Under the pieces are notes generated by a model, which worked only from the letters and a program-made list of their open reading frames with translations, searched no databases and was not told the DNA's origin. From Mesorhizobium sp. GbtcB19 (GTDB taxonomy: Bacteria; Pseudomonadota; Alphaproteobacteria; Rhizobiales; Rhizobiaceae), in NCBI RefSeq assembly GCF_019091085.1, contig NZ_JAGXJY010000026.1, positions 1 to 64,000 of the forward strand: 64,000 nucleotides of DNA. The letters are read 5' to 3'. Shown here in pieces: positions 1 to 8,636 of this stretch (position 1 is the stretch's first letter; the number at the start of each line of letters is the position of its first letter). The translations under genes were made by a program, and so were the position numbers.

Positions 1-10
1 CCTCGGAAAA

Positions 11-183
11 CTTGGGTTCCTCGCCCCCGCCAAAGGCGGGGGAGAGGTGGCTCGGCGAAGCCGAGACGGAGAGGGGGGGCGCCCTATGCGAATATCCATC
101 CCCTAGGCGCGCCAACTCCAAACGCCGGCGCTGCCCCTCATCCGCCCTTCGGGCACCTTCTCCCCGTTCACGGGGAGAAGGGA
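11..183. repeat. Intergenic palindromic repeats (families A and B)
   Basis: Positions 11-86 are one half of the long palindrome that recurs at 3003-3206, 4498-4632, 12291-12421 and 15380-15512 (family A): a GC hairpin around CCCCCGCC/GGCGGGGG followed by a second hairpin CTCGGC-GAA-GCCGAG. Positions 129-183 are a family B element with hairpin CTTCTCCCCG/CGGGGAGAAG, seen again at 15309 and 17636. No gene is seen in 1-184. Confidence 0.8.
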
Positions 184-184
184 A

Positions 185-1885
185 CTAGGTCGCCGTCCAG
201 AACGCGATCTCCTGCGCCTTGGTCCTGAGCTCCGTATTCAGCCATTGATCGTCGTCGTCGAGATAGCTCCACGGCGTCTTGCCCTGCGCCTGCATCTCGC
301 GGATGTAGGAGCGGTAGCGGTAGTGGCTGTAGACCGACATCGCATAGGTGGCATAGGCGGCGGCGAGCTTCCTGTGACCGCGGATGATCACCAGGTTCTC
401 GTCGTTCTGCTTGCTCGCCGGCGCCGAGAAATTATGGCTGCCGGTAACCACCACGCAGTCGTCTGAATGCGGATCGGTCACCAGGATCTTCGAGTGCACG
501 ATGGCGTGGCCGATCTGCGACAGGAACTCCCGCCGGTTGACCTCGGCGATCCACGGCCCGAGCGGCGCGTCGAGGCCTTGCGGCTGCGCCACCGCGTAGC
601 GGTCCGGCGTGAATGTCCGGTCGCTGCTCACCAGGTCGATGTCGAGGAAATTCTGCTCGGTGCCGCCCTCGTCCGCGCTCAGCGTCGAGACCACGCCGCG
701 CACATACATGCCCTTCTCCTTGGCGCGCTGGCCGGCCAGCGTATGCAGCCCCTGCTTGCCGGGCGTGAACATCAGGAACAGCACCGCCTGCCTGGCCGAG
801 CTGATGACGTCGCGCAGCGCGTCCATGTCGGCCCCGTTCGAGGTACGGGTGAACCAGACGGTCGTGCTGGCGCCGCCGACCGTGAAGGTCTTGGGGGCAT
901 TGTTGTCGGCCATCAGCGCCGGCGTGAAATTGGCCGGGTCGGTGACCGGCGGCGAAGCGTCCTTCAACAGGTCCCAGTGCTTGCGGTAGTGCTCGGCGAC
1001 CGCCGCGTCCTCGATCAGAAGACCGTTGTTGACCTGCGTGCATAGGCCCGTGGTGCTCCAGTTGGTGCTGCCGGTCCACACCATCTTCGGCTCGCCACCC
1101 TCCGACACGACGACGAACTTGTTGTGGCCGAGGCCCTTGGATTTCAGCATCCGGTCGATGGTCGCGATGCCGTGGTCGTTGAGGTTCTTGCGCGCCGCGG
1201 CGTTGCCGTCGCCGCTCTTGTCGGAGCCGTTGGCGAGGATGAGATGCAGCCGCGGCCCGAGCCCGATCAGCGCCGTCTCCAGCGTCGCGTCGGCGAGCTC
1301 GTAGAGCGCGGCATGCAATTCGTCGCCGGCAAGCTGTGTCAGCCCGACCATGCGCAGGCCGAGATCGCCTTCCAGGAAGGCGCGGAACTTTGCGTCGCCA
1401 TTGGTCTCCAGGCTCTTCTTGAAGGCCGCAGGCGTGAGCTTGTTCTTCGCCATGTAGCGGGCGACGAATTGCGACAGCACCAGCCCGCGGTTGAAGTAGC
1501 AGGAAAAGCCGCCGCCGGCGTCGGTGGCAAGCGTCGCCCAGTCGGTCCAGTCGCTGGAAACGCCCTTGGTCAGCGGCTTGCCGGGGCCGGCGCTCATCAT
1601 CGCGGTCACCCGGTAGCGCACGACATTGCCGACGTCCGCCGCATGGTCGGTCCAGTTGAAGCGCTGGAACGGCCAGACGTCGGACGGCCTGTGGTCGCCC
1701 GATTTCGGCTTGTCCTTGGTGAAGCCGACGCGGTTCTCCACCGGTTCGATCTTCTCGGTCGCGCCGACCTTGCGGCCGCGCTCCAGAAGGAAGCCCCGAC
1801 ATCCCGCGATGAAGTCGCTCGGTGCCCAGGCGACGAAGGCGTCGTCGCCGTTGGTGTAGACGGAAACCTTTATGCTGACGGCCAT
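185..1885 (-). CDS. Phospholipase D-like domain protein
   Basis: 566 aa with two PLD-type half sites. The second is canonical, with H464, K466 and D471 in HSKILVTD followed by GSHNFS. The first, around H254/K256, is followed by GSTNWS but carries Ser where the HKD motif has Asp. PLD-superfamily enzymes pair the two half sites to hydrolyse or transfer phosphodiesters; the true substrate (lipid, nucleic acid or other) cannot be told. About 250 residues precede the first motif and look like an unrelated N-terminal region. There is no clear signal peptide and no operon partner. The ATG at 1885 follows GAGGTAGAG, an acceptable ribosome site. Confidence 0.8.
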   Translation of the reverse strand: MAVSIKVSVYTNGDDAFVAWAPSDFIAGCRGFLLERGRKVGATEKIEPVENRVGFTKDKPKSGDHRPSDVWPFQRFNWTDHAADVGNVVRYRVTAMMSAGPGKPLTKGVSSDWTDWATLATDAGGGFSCYFNRGLVLSQFVARYMAKNKLTPAAFKKSLETNGDAKFRAFLEGDLGLRMVGLTQLAGDELHAALYELADATLETALIGLGPRLHLILANGSDKSGDGNAAARKNLNDHGIATIDRMLKSKGLGHNKFVVVSEGGEPKMVWTGSTNWSTTGLCTQVNNGLLIEDAAVAEHYRKHWDLLKDASPPVTDPANFTPALMADNNAPKTFTVGGASTTVWFTRTSNGADMDALRDVISSARQAVLFLMFTPGKQGLHTLAGQRAKEKGMYVRGVVSTLSADEGGTEQNFLDIDLVSSDRTFTPDRYAVAQPQGLDAPLGPWIAEVNRREFLSQIGHAIVHSKILVTDPHSDDCVVVTGSHNFSAPASKQNDENLVIIRGHRKLAAAYATYAMSVYSHYRYRSYIREMQAQGKTPWSYLDDDDQWLNTELRTKAQEIAFWTAT

Positions 1886-2104
1886 CTCTACCTCCTATGC
1901 GGCGCCGGCATGTCCGGCCCGCGAATGCAGCCAACAACAATGCAGCCAACAAAATCCGCGCCGGAAGCAAGCTCCCCGGATCAGCCCAAACAGAATTTGT
2001 CGAAAGGTGACGGCGATGATTATGTGGCGGCAGAAGATCGGATGTCAATGTTTTGCAGTGTCAAGTATAATTCTATGAACTGCTTCACATTGCAGTCTGT
2101 TTGC

Positions 2105-2147
2105 CAGCAAAACAAAGGGGCGGATGGCCTTACGAACCATCCGCCCC
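2105..2147 (-). terminator. Rho-independent terminator of msrA
   Basis: An 11-bp perfect stem (2117-2127 with 2137-2147, GGGGCGGATGG) with a 9-nt loop. It is followed on the minus strand by TTTGTTTT, just downstream of the msrA stop. Confidence 0.8.
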
Positions 2148-2174
2148 ACCTTTGTCCGGCCCGACCGGCGCTCG

Positions 2175-2912
2175 TCAGCTCTTGCTGGAGGCGAGCACCA
2201 GCACCGGCTTCTCGCTGTAGAGCTGCGGGAACAGCGACTTCAAATTCTCGATCTTCGGCAGGTCGTTGTAGACGATATAGGGATAGGTCGGGTTCAGCGT
2301 CAGGAAGTCCTGATGATAATCCTCGGCCGGATAGAAGGTCTTGCCGGTTTCGAGCGTCGTGACGATCGGCTTCGAAAACACCTTGGCCTTGTCGAGCTGG
2401 GCGATGTAGCTCTCGGCCACCTTCTTCTGCTCGTCATTCTCGGCGAAGATCGTCGAGCGGTACTGCGTGCCGGAATCCGGCCCCTGGTAATTGAGCTGCG
2501 TCGGATTGTGCGCGACCGAGAAATAGACCTGCAGCAGCTGGCCGTAGGTCACTTTCGACGGGTCGTAGGTGATCTCGACGGATTCGGCATGGCCGGTGCG
2601 GCCGGTGCCGACCACTTCGTAGACGGCGTTCTCGGCGCTGCCGCCGGTATAGCCGGAAACCGCCTTGCTGACGCCCTTGACGTGCTGGAACACGCCCTGC
2701 ACGCCCCAGAAGCAGCCGCCGGCGAAGATCGCCTTCTCGGTGCCGCTCGCCGCCTTTTCATCCATCGCCGGCGGTGGGATCACCACCGCGTCCTCGGCCG
2801 AGCGGGCCGGGCTCTGCCAGAACACGGCCGCGGCCGCGCTGAGCACCAGCGCCGCCAGCGCCCCTTTGGCAAGGAATGGCCGCCGCGCGGCTTTCTTTTC
2901 AATGCCGGTCAT
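2175..2912 (-). CDS. msrA: Peptide-methionine (S)-S-oxide reductase MsrA, exported
   Basis: 245 aa from the ATG at 2912, which has AAGGAGA six bases upstream; an in-frame extension to 3143 reads through a repeat and is rejected. Residues 10-40 form a twin-arginine-poor, hydrophobic export signal or membrane anchor, so repair is predicted in the periplasm. The MsrA active site GCFWG is at residues 66-70 with Cys67 nucleophile; the family fold follows through the PAEDYHQDF segment. No other cysteine is present, so this is a one-Cys MsrA needing an external thiol to resolve the sulfenic acid. It reduces methionine-S-sulfoxide in proteins after oxidative damage. It stands alone with its own terminator. 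Confidence 0.95.
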   Translation of the reverse strand: MTGIEKKAARRPFLAKGALAALVLSAAAAVFWQSPARSAEDAVVIPPPAMDEKAASGTEKAIFAGGCFWGVQGVFQHVKGVSKAVSGYTGGSAENAVYEVVGTGRTGHAESVEITYDPSKVTYGQLLQVYFSVAHNPTQLNYQGPDSGTQYRSTIFAENDEQKKVAESYIAQLDKAKVFSKPIVTTLETGKTFYPAEDYHQDFLTLNPTYPYIVYNDLPKIENLKSLFPQLYSEKPVLVLASSKS

Positions 2913-3002
2913 GTTGGGTCTCCTTGTTTTTGTTCCACTATATACGAACGAAGCCGCCACGGGGTTCTCACTTTGCCGTGCGGCGGTGTGTAACCGCCAA
3001 CG

Positions 3003-3206
3003 GCGCTCCCCTCTCCGTCTCGGCTTCGCCGAGCCACCTCTCCCCGCCTCTGGCGGGGCGAGGAACCCAGGCTTGCAAAGGCCATGCCCTTGGCGATTGG
3101 CATTTCCTCGCGCCCGCCGGCTGGCATTTCCTCGCCCCCGCAAAGCGGGGGAGAGGTGGCTCGGCGCGCAGCGCCGAGACGGAGCGGGGGCTGCGCCGCC
3201 CTATGC
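3003..3206. repeat. Family A palindromic repeats, two inverted halves
   Basis: Two inverted halves of repeat A, 3003-3071 and 3130-3206, lie between msrA and the MKPA-repeat gene with about 60 bases between them. The rest of the gene-free stretch 2913-3250 shows no other feature apart from the msrA ribosome site. Confidence 0.8.
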
Positions 3207-3250
3207 GATTGCCTCGCCGGCCGGCGACGAGAGCGGATTGCAAGCTCACC

Positions 3251-3535
3251 TTACTGAGCGGTGGTGTCCGCCGGCTTCATGGCATCTGTGGCAGGCTTCA
3301 TCGCATCCGCCGGCTTCATCGCATCCGTTGCAGGCTTCATCGCCTGGGTGCTCATCGCATCGGGCTTCATGGCGTCCGCCGGCTTCATCGCGTCCGTCGC
3401 GGGCTTCATGGCGTCCGTCGCCATCGCATTGGCCGGCTTCATGGCGTTGGTCGTGTCGTCGGCGCGGGCGCCGGCAACGAGGACCGAAGCCGAAAGCGCG
3501 AAGGCGAGCGCCGGCAGGGTGAGGTACTTGGTCAT
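3251..3535 (-). CDS. Small secreted MKPA-repeat protein
   Basis: 94 aa from the ATG at 3535, preceded by CCCAAGGAGA; ten in-frame codons upstream are excluded. Residues 1-26 form a signal peptide ending ALA-like at AGARA. The mature part is almost entirely repeats of the type DAMKPA/TDAMKPA, about ten copies of MKP, so it should be unstructured and lysine- and methionine-rich. It resembles the small exported proteins with pentapeptide MxKDx repeats (TIGR02953-like), an assignment made by eye. Function is unknown; methionine-rich exported peptides may act as oxidant sinks, which would fit the neighbouring msrA, but this is speculation. The repetitive DNA makes the copy number prone to slippage. 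Confidence 0.75.
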   Translation of the reverse strand: MTKYLTLPALAFALSASVLVAGARADDTTNAMKPANAMATDAMKPATDAMKPADAMKPDAMSTQAMKPATDAMKPADAMKPATDAMKPADTTAQ

Positions 3536-3624
3536 GGTAGTCTCCTTGGGTTTTGGCGCGCGCATGCGGGCCTTGGTGAAGCGTTGCCGCGTTCGTGCGG
3601 CCCCGCGCGAAGAGGGACAAAAAA

Positions 3625-4311
3625 TCAGTTGGTGGCGGCGGCCAGGATCGGCCCGCCGTTTGGACCTTGCACCAGCACGGCGGTGCTCAAGCCGCCGCCG
3701 GCCGCCGGCAGCGGCAGCGTCGTCGCCTGGCCGTTCCAGCTGCCGAGTTTTGTCAGCGCATGCACGACATTGGCATGCGGCAGCGTGCGTCCGGTGTTTT
3801 CGCCGCGCGCCACCGGCACCTCGACGACACCCCGGTTGTAGCGCACCAGCCAGATGTCGGCGCCGCCGCCCGGCGCCTTGCCGGCGCCGATGCTGACCTT
3901 GCTTTGCCCGAGCGAAAGCTCCGGCCCCTGCGGGTGGCCGCCTTTGGCGATCAGGCCCTGGATCTCGCCCGCCGCGGCGCCGACGCCATCGGCGCGGCCA
4001 TTCACCACCACCTGTGGCGTGAACGGCCCGTCACGGCCGAGCGACGGCTCGTAGGTCACCTGACGGTCGGTGAATTCCTTGCGCCCGAACGTGTCCTTCC
4101 AGCCGAGATAATCCCAGTAGGTGACGTTGAACGACAGCGCCAGCACGCCCGGCTGGTCCTTGACCTTGATCAGGTTGGCATTGGCCGGCGGGCAGGACGA
4201 GCAGCCCTGGCTGGTGAACAATTCGACCACGGTCAGCGGCTGCGCGGCTGCCGCGCCGACAGTGGCGGCGAGCATCGCGCCGGCGATCAGGCTTGTCTTC
4301 AATCCGGTCAT
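3625..4311 (-). CDS. DUF1223 thioredoxin-like exported protein
   Basis: 228 aa. The ATG at 4311 is preferred because ACGGAGA lies nine bases upstream; a start at 4338 adds nine residues without a good ribosome site. Residues 1-23 are a signal peptide (AAAA|QPLTVVELF). A thioredoxin-type CxxC, Cys37-Ser-Ser-Cys40-Pro, follows the first predicted strand, as in DUF1223 proteins. The remainder has the family's WDYLGWKD and PQVVVNGR segments. It is likely periplasmic and redox-active or structural; no substrate is known for the family. It is the second exported CxxC or Cys-dependent protein in this stretch after MsrA, but they are not co-transcribed closely enough to call an operon. Confidence 0.88.
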   Translation of the reverse strand: MTGLKTSLIAGAMLAATVGAAAAQPLTVVELFTSQGCSSCPPANANLIKVKDQPGVLALSFNVTYWDYLGWKDTFGRKEFTDRQVTYEPSLGRDGPFTPQVVVNGRADGVGAAAGEIQGLIAKGGHPQGPELSLGQSKVSIGAGKAPGGGADIWLVRYNRGVVEVPVARGENTGRTLPHANVVHALTKLGSWNGQATTLPLPAAGGGLSTAVLVQGPNGGPILAAATN

Positions 4312-4425
4312 GGGAAGCAGTCTCCGTAGCGGGGTCATGCTCTCATTTCGCCGGGCCGCAGCGCTTCGTTACAGGCTCACCGGTTTGTGATGTGGGAGAT
4401 TGGCGAAGGCCGGCGCGACGTCCAA

Positions 4426-4700
4426 TCTCCTCCCTTGCGGGGGAGATGTCCGGCAGGACAGACGGGGCAGTGAAGGATCGCGGCGCTGCAAGATAAAGGT
4501 TCCTCGCCCCACCAAGTGGGGAGAGGTGGCTCGGCGAAGCCGAGACGGAGAGGGGAGCGCCCTACGAAGGCCCCCGCTCCGTCCGCTTCGCGGACACCTC
4601 TCCCCCGCCTCTGGCGGGGGCGAGGAACCCAGGCCTTGAAACGCCGGCGGGACAGCGCCCCCCTCTGGCCTGCCGGCCATCTCCCCCACGAGGGAGAGAT
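4426..4700. repeat. Composite palindrome: repeat A inside an outer inverted repeat
   Basis: A full family A palindrome (4498-4632) is nested inside an outer inverted repeat of about 43 bp. The outer arms share GGGGGAGATGTCCGGCAGG-like sequence near 4426-4470 and its complement near 4660-4700. The same nesting occurs at 12213-12536. This fills the gap 4312-4706; nothing else is seen there. Confidence 0.8.
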
Positions 4701-4706
4701 CAGCCA

Positions 4707-5804
4707 TCACTGCGTCAGCACCGTTTCCGACGGGCGCTGGTTATAATCGCACTTTCCTATCACCGTGTAGAAGAAGTCGGCGTTGACAACCGTTTCGGGC
4801 ACCGACGAGCCGCCGTCTTCCCAGGCCTGCGTGCTCGGCTGGCCGCAGGGCACCGCGGTGAAGATATCCACTGTCTGGCCGTTTGCGACTTCGGTCGCGT
4901 TGGTGTCGGAGGTGCCCATGAACAGCCGGTTCGACGTGGTCGGGTCGTTCGACTTGAGCACGCTCGGCGAGCCTGACGGCACGTCCATTTGCAGGTACAG
5001 CTGGTCCATCAGGCTGACGTCGATAACCGCGCCAGTGCCGTTCGAAGGCGAGGTCGTGCAAGTCGTCTGGTAATTCGTGCCGTTGCTGTCGGTCTGCAGG
5101 ATCGCGCCGGTCGGGGCATTGTTGAAGTTCTTGACCTTGCTCGTGTTGCAGACCTGCTGCTGCACCTGGGTCAGCTTGTTGCCGCTGACCGTATAGACGG
5201 TGGTCGTGCCGTAGCCCTTGGGGTCGCCCGCGCTGTTGTAGGCATAGTTGATCTGCATCAGCTTCTGCGGTGTGGTCTGACCGAACTGGGTGCCGTAGAG
5301 CGTGACCGTCTTGTTCCACCAGCCGGACGCCTTGTCGATCTTGAACGTCGTCTGCGTCAGCGCCGGCGTCTTGCGCACCGAGGAGCCGACGCCGACCTGC
5401 ACCGTATTGATGCGGGCGACCTGCATGAAGCTGGTCGGCATCGGATAGCTTGCCGTGGCGGTGAAGGTCGCCGTGCCGTCGGCGGCGACAGTGACGCCGG
5501 TCAGCGTCGCGGTGCCCTGGCCGGCATTGGCCGCATAGGCCTGCTGCAGCGCCGTCTGGCGATCGGCCAGCGCCGTCGTGGTCGGCAGCGTGGTGATTGA
5601 GATGACCGCGGCGTCGAGCGCGTTCTGCATGTCGCTTCGCGTCGTCACCGCCGAGGTGTAGTCGACCGAAAAGCCGACCGCCGCCACGATCGGGATCGTC
5701 AGCAGCACCATCATCGGCATCATCGAGCCGTCGCGGCACGCAAGGAGTTGCCTGGCCGCGCCGGCCAGCGCGGCCGGGCTGAATTTTCGGGCGAAACTGA
5801 ACAT
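4707..5804 (-). CDS. TadE/TadG-like membrane-anchored protein
   Basis: 365 aa from the ATG at 5804 (GAAGG ten bases upstream); alternatives are ATG 5846 and TTG 5867. An N-terminal stretch ending CRDGSMM leads into a single hydrophobic segment (about residues 30-50), then AVTTRSDMQNALDAAVIS. This is the layout of the TadG N-terminal pilus-assembly domain, in which a short cytoplasmic basic tail is followed by one membrane helix and a helix rich in DAA. The rest is Thr/Ser-rich and probably extracytoplasmic. No tad/flp cluster is in view, so it is an isolated member and its role in pili is not established. The stop sits seven bases beyond a repeat element. Confidence 0.7.
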   Translation of the reverse strand: MFSFARKFSPAALAGAARQLLACRDGSMMPMMVLLTIPIVAAVGFSVDYTSAVTTRSDMQNALDAAVISITTLPTTTALADRQTALQQAYAANAGQGTATLTGVTVAADGTATFTATASYPMPTSFMQVARINTVQVGVGSSVRKTPALTQTTFKIDKASGWWNKTVTLYGTQFGQTTPQKLMQINYAYNSAGDPKGYGTTTVYTVSGNKLTQVQQQVCNTSKVKNFNNAPTGAILQTDSNGTNYQTTCTTSPSNGTGAVIDVSLMDQLYLQMDVPSGSPSVLKSNDPTTSNRLFMGTSDTNATEVANGQTVDIFTAVPCGQPSTQAWEDGGSSVPETVVNADFFYTVIGKCDYNQRPSETVLTQ

Positions 5805-5927
5805 TTTCGGGGCCTTCGTCGTCTCGGCAATGTGCCGGTCTATCATCGGAGGCGAAGCATCCGCCAAAGCGGTGCATGATTGTTTAAGCGGTTTTGAATA
5901 TTTCGTGAGCGGGATGTGATGGGGGCT

Positions 5928-6138
5928 CTATCTCCCCCCTTGTGGGGAGAAAGCGATTTCAACATCTTAGCGAAGCTAAGTGTTAGAAATCGCAAGTGAG
6001 GGGAAAGGCGCCGCCCTACGAAATGTAGGCTCCGCGCCCTACGAAATCCCCTCTCTTGGATTTTCTACGACTTAGCCTCCGCGAAGTGCTCCGGCTAAGA
6101 CCGTGAAAATCCATTCTCCCCCACAAGGGGGGAGATAG
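5928..6138. repeat. 210-bp imperfect palindrome upstream of lepA
   Basis: The ends carry CTATCTCCCCCCTTGTGGGG and its complement. Inside, stems include GCGATTTC/GAAATCGC around a CTTAGCGAAGCTAAG hairpin, with a diverged counterpart on the right. A family B element follows at 6153-6218. Together they occupy most of the gene-free stretch 5805-6269. Confidence 0.75.
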
Positions 6139-6152
6139 CGCCGCGCTCCGGC

Positions 6153-6218
6153 CAGCACCCCTCATCCGTCTCGGCGCTGCGCGCCGATCCACCTTCTCCC
6201 CGTGAACGGGGAGAAGGG
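6153..6218. repeat. Family B palindromic repeat
   Basis: A solo copy of the 67-bp repeat that bounds the DUF559 cassettes at 12.9-14.6 kb: CCCCTCATCC, then the hairpin TCGGCGCTGCGCGCCGA, then CTTCTCCCCG/CGGGGAGAAG. It ends 51 bases before lepA. Confidence 0.8.
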
Positions 6219-6269
6219 AAAAATCCCCGCCGCTTGCCCGCTCCCCCCGCCCCTGCTAAAGCGCGCGCC

Positions 6270-8075
6270 ATGACCACCCCCCTCGACCACATCCGCAATT
6301 TCTCCATCGTCGCCCATATCGACCATGGCAAATCCACGCTTGCCGACCGGCTGATCCAGCTCACCGGCGCGCTGGAGGAGCGCGACATGAAGGAGCAGGT
6401 GCTGGACTCGATGGATATCGAGCGCGAGCGCGGCATCACCATCAAGGCCCAGACCGTTCGGCTCAACTACCGCGCCAAAAACGGCGAAGACTATGTGCTG
6501 AACCTCATCGACACGCCTGGACATGTCGACTTCGCCTATGAGGTGTCGCGTTCGCTCGCCGCCTGCGAGGGCTCGCTCTTGGTGGTGGATGCCAGCCAGG
6601 GTGTCGAGGCGCAGACGCTGGCCAACGTCTACCAGGCCATCGACAACAACCACGAGATCGTCGTGGTGCTGAACAAGGTCGACCTGCCGGCGGCCGAGCC
6701 CGAGCGCATCCGCGAGCAGGTGGAGGAGGTGATCGGCCTTGACGCCTCCAACGCCGTGATGATCTCCGCCAAGACCGGCCTTGGCGTGCCGGATGTGCTG
6801 GAGGCGATCGTCCACCAGCTGCCGCCGCCGCGCGAGGGCGACATCAATGCCCCGCTCAAGGCCATGCTGGTCGATAGCTGGTACGACGCCTATCTCGGCG
6901 TCATCGTGCTGGTGCGCATCATCGACGGCGTGCTGAAGAAGGGCCAGACCATCCGCATGATGGGCACGGGCGCGAAATATCTCGTCGAGCGTACTGGCGT
7001 GTTCAAGCCGGCCCGCGTCAATGTCGACGAGCTCGGCCCCGGCGAGTTCGGCTTCTTCACCGGCTCGATCAAGGAAGTGGCCGACACCCGCGTCGGCGAC
7101 ACCATCACCGAGGATCGCCGCCAGACGGCCAAGGCCCTGCCCGGCTTCAAGCCGGCGCAGCCGGTGGTGTTCTGCGGCCTGTTCCCGGTCGACGCCGCCG
7201 ATTTCGAGGATCTGCGCGCCGCCGTCGGCAAGCTGCGCCTCAACGACGCCAGCTTCTCTTATGAAATGGAAACCTCGGCCGCGCTCGGCTTCGGCTATCG
7301 CTGCGGCTTCCTCGGCCTCTTGCATCTGGAGATCATCCAGGAGCGGCTGGAGCGCGAGTTCAACCTCGACCTCATCGCCACCGCGCCTTCCGTCGTCTAC
7401 CGGCTGCTCTTGAATGACGGCACGGTGAAGGAGCTGCACAACCCGGCCGACATGCCCGACGTGGTGAAGATCTCGGCGATCGAGGAGCCGTGGATCCGCG
7501 CCACGATCCTGACGCCCGACGACTATCTCGGCGGTATCCTGAAACTCTGCCAGGACAGGCGCGGCATCCAAGCTGATCTTTCTTACGTAGGAAAACGCGC
7601 CATGCTGACCTACGACCTGCCGCTCAACGAGGTGGTGTTCGATTTCTACGATCGCCTGAAGTCGATCTCCAAGGGCTACGCCTCCTTCGACTATCACCTG
7701 ACCGACTATCGCGAGGGCGACCTGGTGAAGATGTCGATCCTGGTGAATGAAGAGCCTGTCGACGCGCTCTCCATGCTGGTGCACCGCACGGCGGCCGAAA
7801 AGCGCGGCCGCGCCATGTGCGAGAAGCTCAAGGAGCTGATCCCGCATCATCTGTTCAAGATCCCGATCCAGGCCGCGATCGGCGGCAAAGTCATCGCCCG
7901 CGAAACCATCTCGGCGCTGCGCAAGGACGTCACCGCCAAATGCTACGGCGGCGACGTGACCCGCAAGCGCAAGCTGCTCGACAAGCAGAAAGAGGGCAAG
8001 AAGCGGATGCGGCAGTTTGGGAAGGTGGACATTCCCCAGGAGGCGTTTATCCAGGCGCTGAAGATGGGGGATTGA
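6270..8075 (+). CDS. lepA: Elongation factor 4 (LepA) GTPase
   Basis: 601 aa from the ATG at 6270, the usual LepA length; twelve upstream in-frame codons fall in non-conserved sequence. G1 is AHIDHGKST near residue 15, G3 is DTPGH, G4 is NKVD and G5 is SAKTG. The LepA-specific C-terminal domain is present (GGDVTRKRKLLDKQKEGKKRM and the QEAF end). LepA binds the ribosome and promotes back-translocation or helps stalled and assembling ribosomes at the membrane under stress. It appears monocistronic here, without the lepB partner seen in enterobacteria. Confidence 0.97.
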   Translation: MTTPLDHIRNFSIVAHIDHGKSTLADRLIQLTGALEERDMKEQVLDSMDIERERGITIKAQTVRLNYRAKNGEDYVLNLIDTPGHVDFAYEVSRSLAACEGSLLVVDASQGVEAQTLANVYQAIDNNHEIVVVLNKVDLPAAEPERIREQVEEVIGLDASNAVMISAKTGLGVPDVLEAIVHQLPPPREGDINAPLKAMLVDSWYDAYLGVIVLVRIIDGVLKKGQTIRMMGTGAKYLVERTGVFKPARVNVDELGPGEFGFFTGSIKEVADTRVGDTITEDRRQTAKALPGFKPAQPVVFCGLFPVDAADFEDLRAAVGKLRLNDASFSYEMETSAALGFGYRCGFLGLLHLEIIQERLEREFNLDLIATAPSVVYRLLLNDGTVKELHNPADMPDVVKISAIEEPWIRATILTPDDYLGGILKLCQDRRGIQADLSYVGKRAMLTYDLPLNEVVFDFYDRLKSISKGYASFDYHLTDYREGDLVKMSILVNEEPVDALSMLVHRTAAEKRGRAMCEKLKELIPHHLFKIPIQAAIGGKVIARETISALRKDVTAKCYGGDVTRKRKLLDKQKEGKKRMRQFGKVDIPQEAFIQALKMGD

Positions 8076-8146
8076 GGGGCGATTTCTGCCGAGCCAGTCG
8101 AATGATCGGCCGACTGTGACTTTGCGATAATATCGGGGAGGGGCAA

Positions 8147-8392
8147 ATGCGTATCTATCGGTTGACTTCTGATGGCCAAAAATGGCCGCCAGCCCAACAA
8201 GGCGGTCTCTTCGTTCTTGGCGATCCTGAGGCTCGGAACATCAAACATCACAAAAAGAACGAGGTCCTTGTTCGAACTGAGGAAGAGGCAATTCGCCTGA
8301 TCCTCAAAGGCTTCTCCATTCGGATTGAGACGAAGACGCGGCCGTCACTTGTTCGACGCAATATCTTCGTCGACGGAACGCGAGTTAGTTGA
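8147..8392 (+). CDS. Small hypothetical protein
   Basis: 81 aa; the ATG follows GGGAGGGG at good spacing. The sequence is hydrophilic, with a GGLFVLGDPEA segment and a basic KHHKKNE patch, and no signal peptide or membrane segment. I do not recognise the family. Base composition is markedly lower in GC than lepA, as in the next gene, which suggests that the two belong to an acquired patch running to about 10.3 kb. Confidence 0.6.
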   Translation: MRIYRLTSDGQKWPPAQQGGLFVLGDPEARNIKHHKKNEVLVRTEEEAIRLILKGFSIRIETKTRPSLVRRNIFVDGTRVS

Positions 8393-8636
8393 GCTTAAGT
8401 ACGAAAGCGTCTCTCGCTGCCTCAGCTCAGCGGGCGCCGGATCTCCACGCCGTGAGTTGGCGTAACGTTTTAGATGTAAAGATATCCAGAGGATCTATTC
8501 AAAAATACCAGTTTCTGAAACTTCGGTATGTCGTATCCTCTGTTTGGATAGCAACAGCCGATCTCTTTCAGTAACATCTCAGACCGAAGTCGAATCAAAT
8601 ATTGGTAGCGCCGGGAGAATTGATCCCGGCGCCGGT

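Noticed and set aside
432..2048. Long open frame opposite the PLD-like gene
   Set aside because: Arg- and Ala-rich translation without motifs, and the PLD frame in the same region has clear family motifs; it is a GC-rich shadow frame.
3003..3206. CRISPR-like repeat array
   Set aside because: The repeats are two inverted halves of a palindrome without regular spacers or cas genes.
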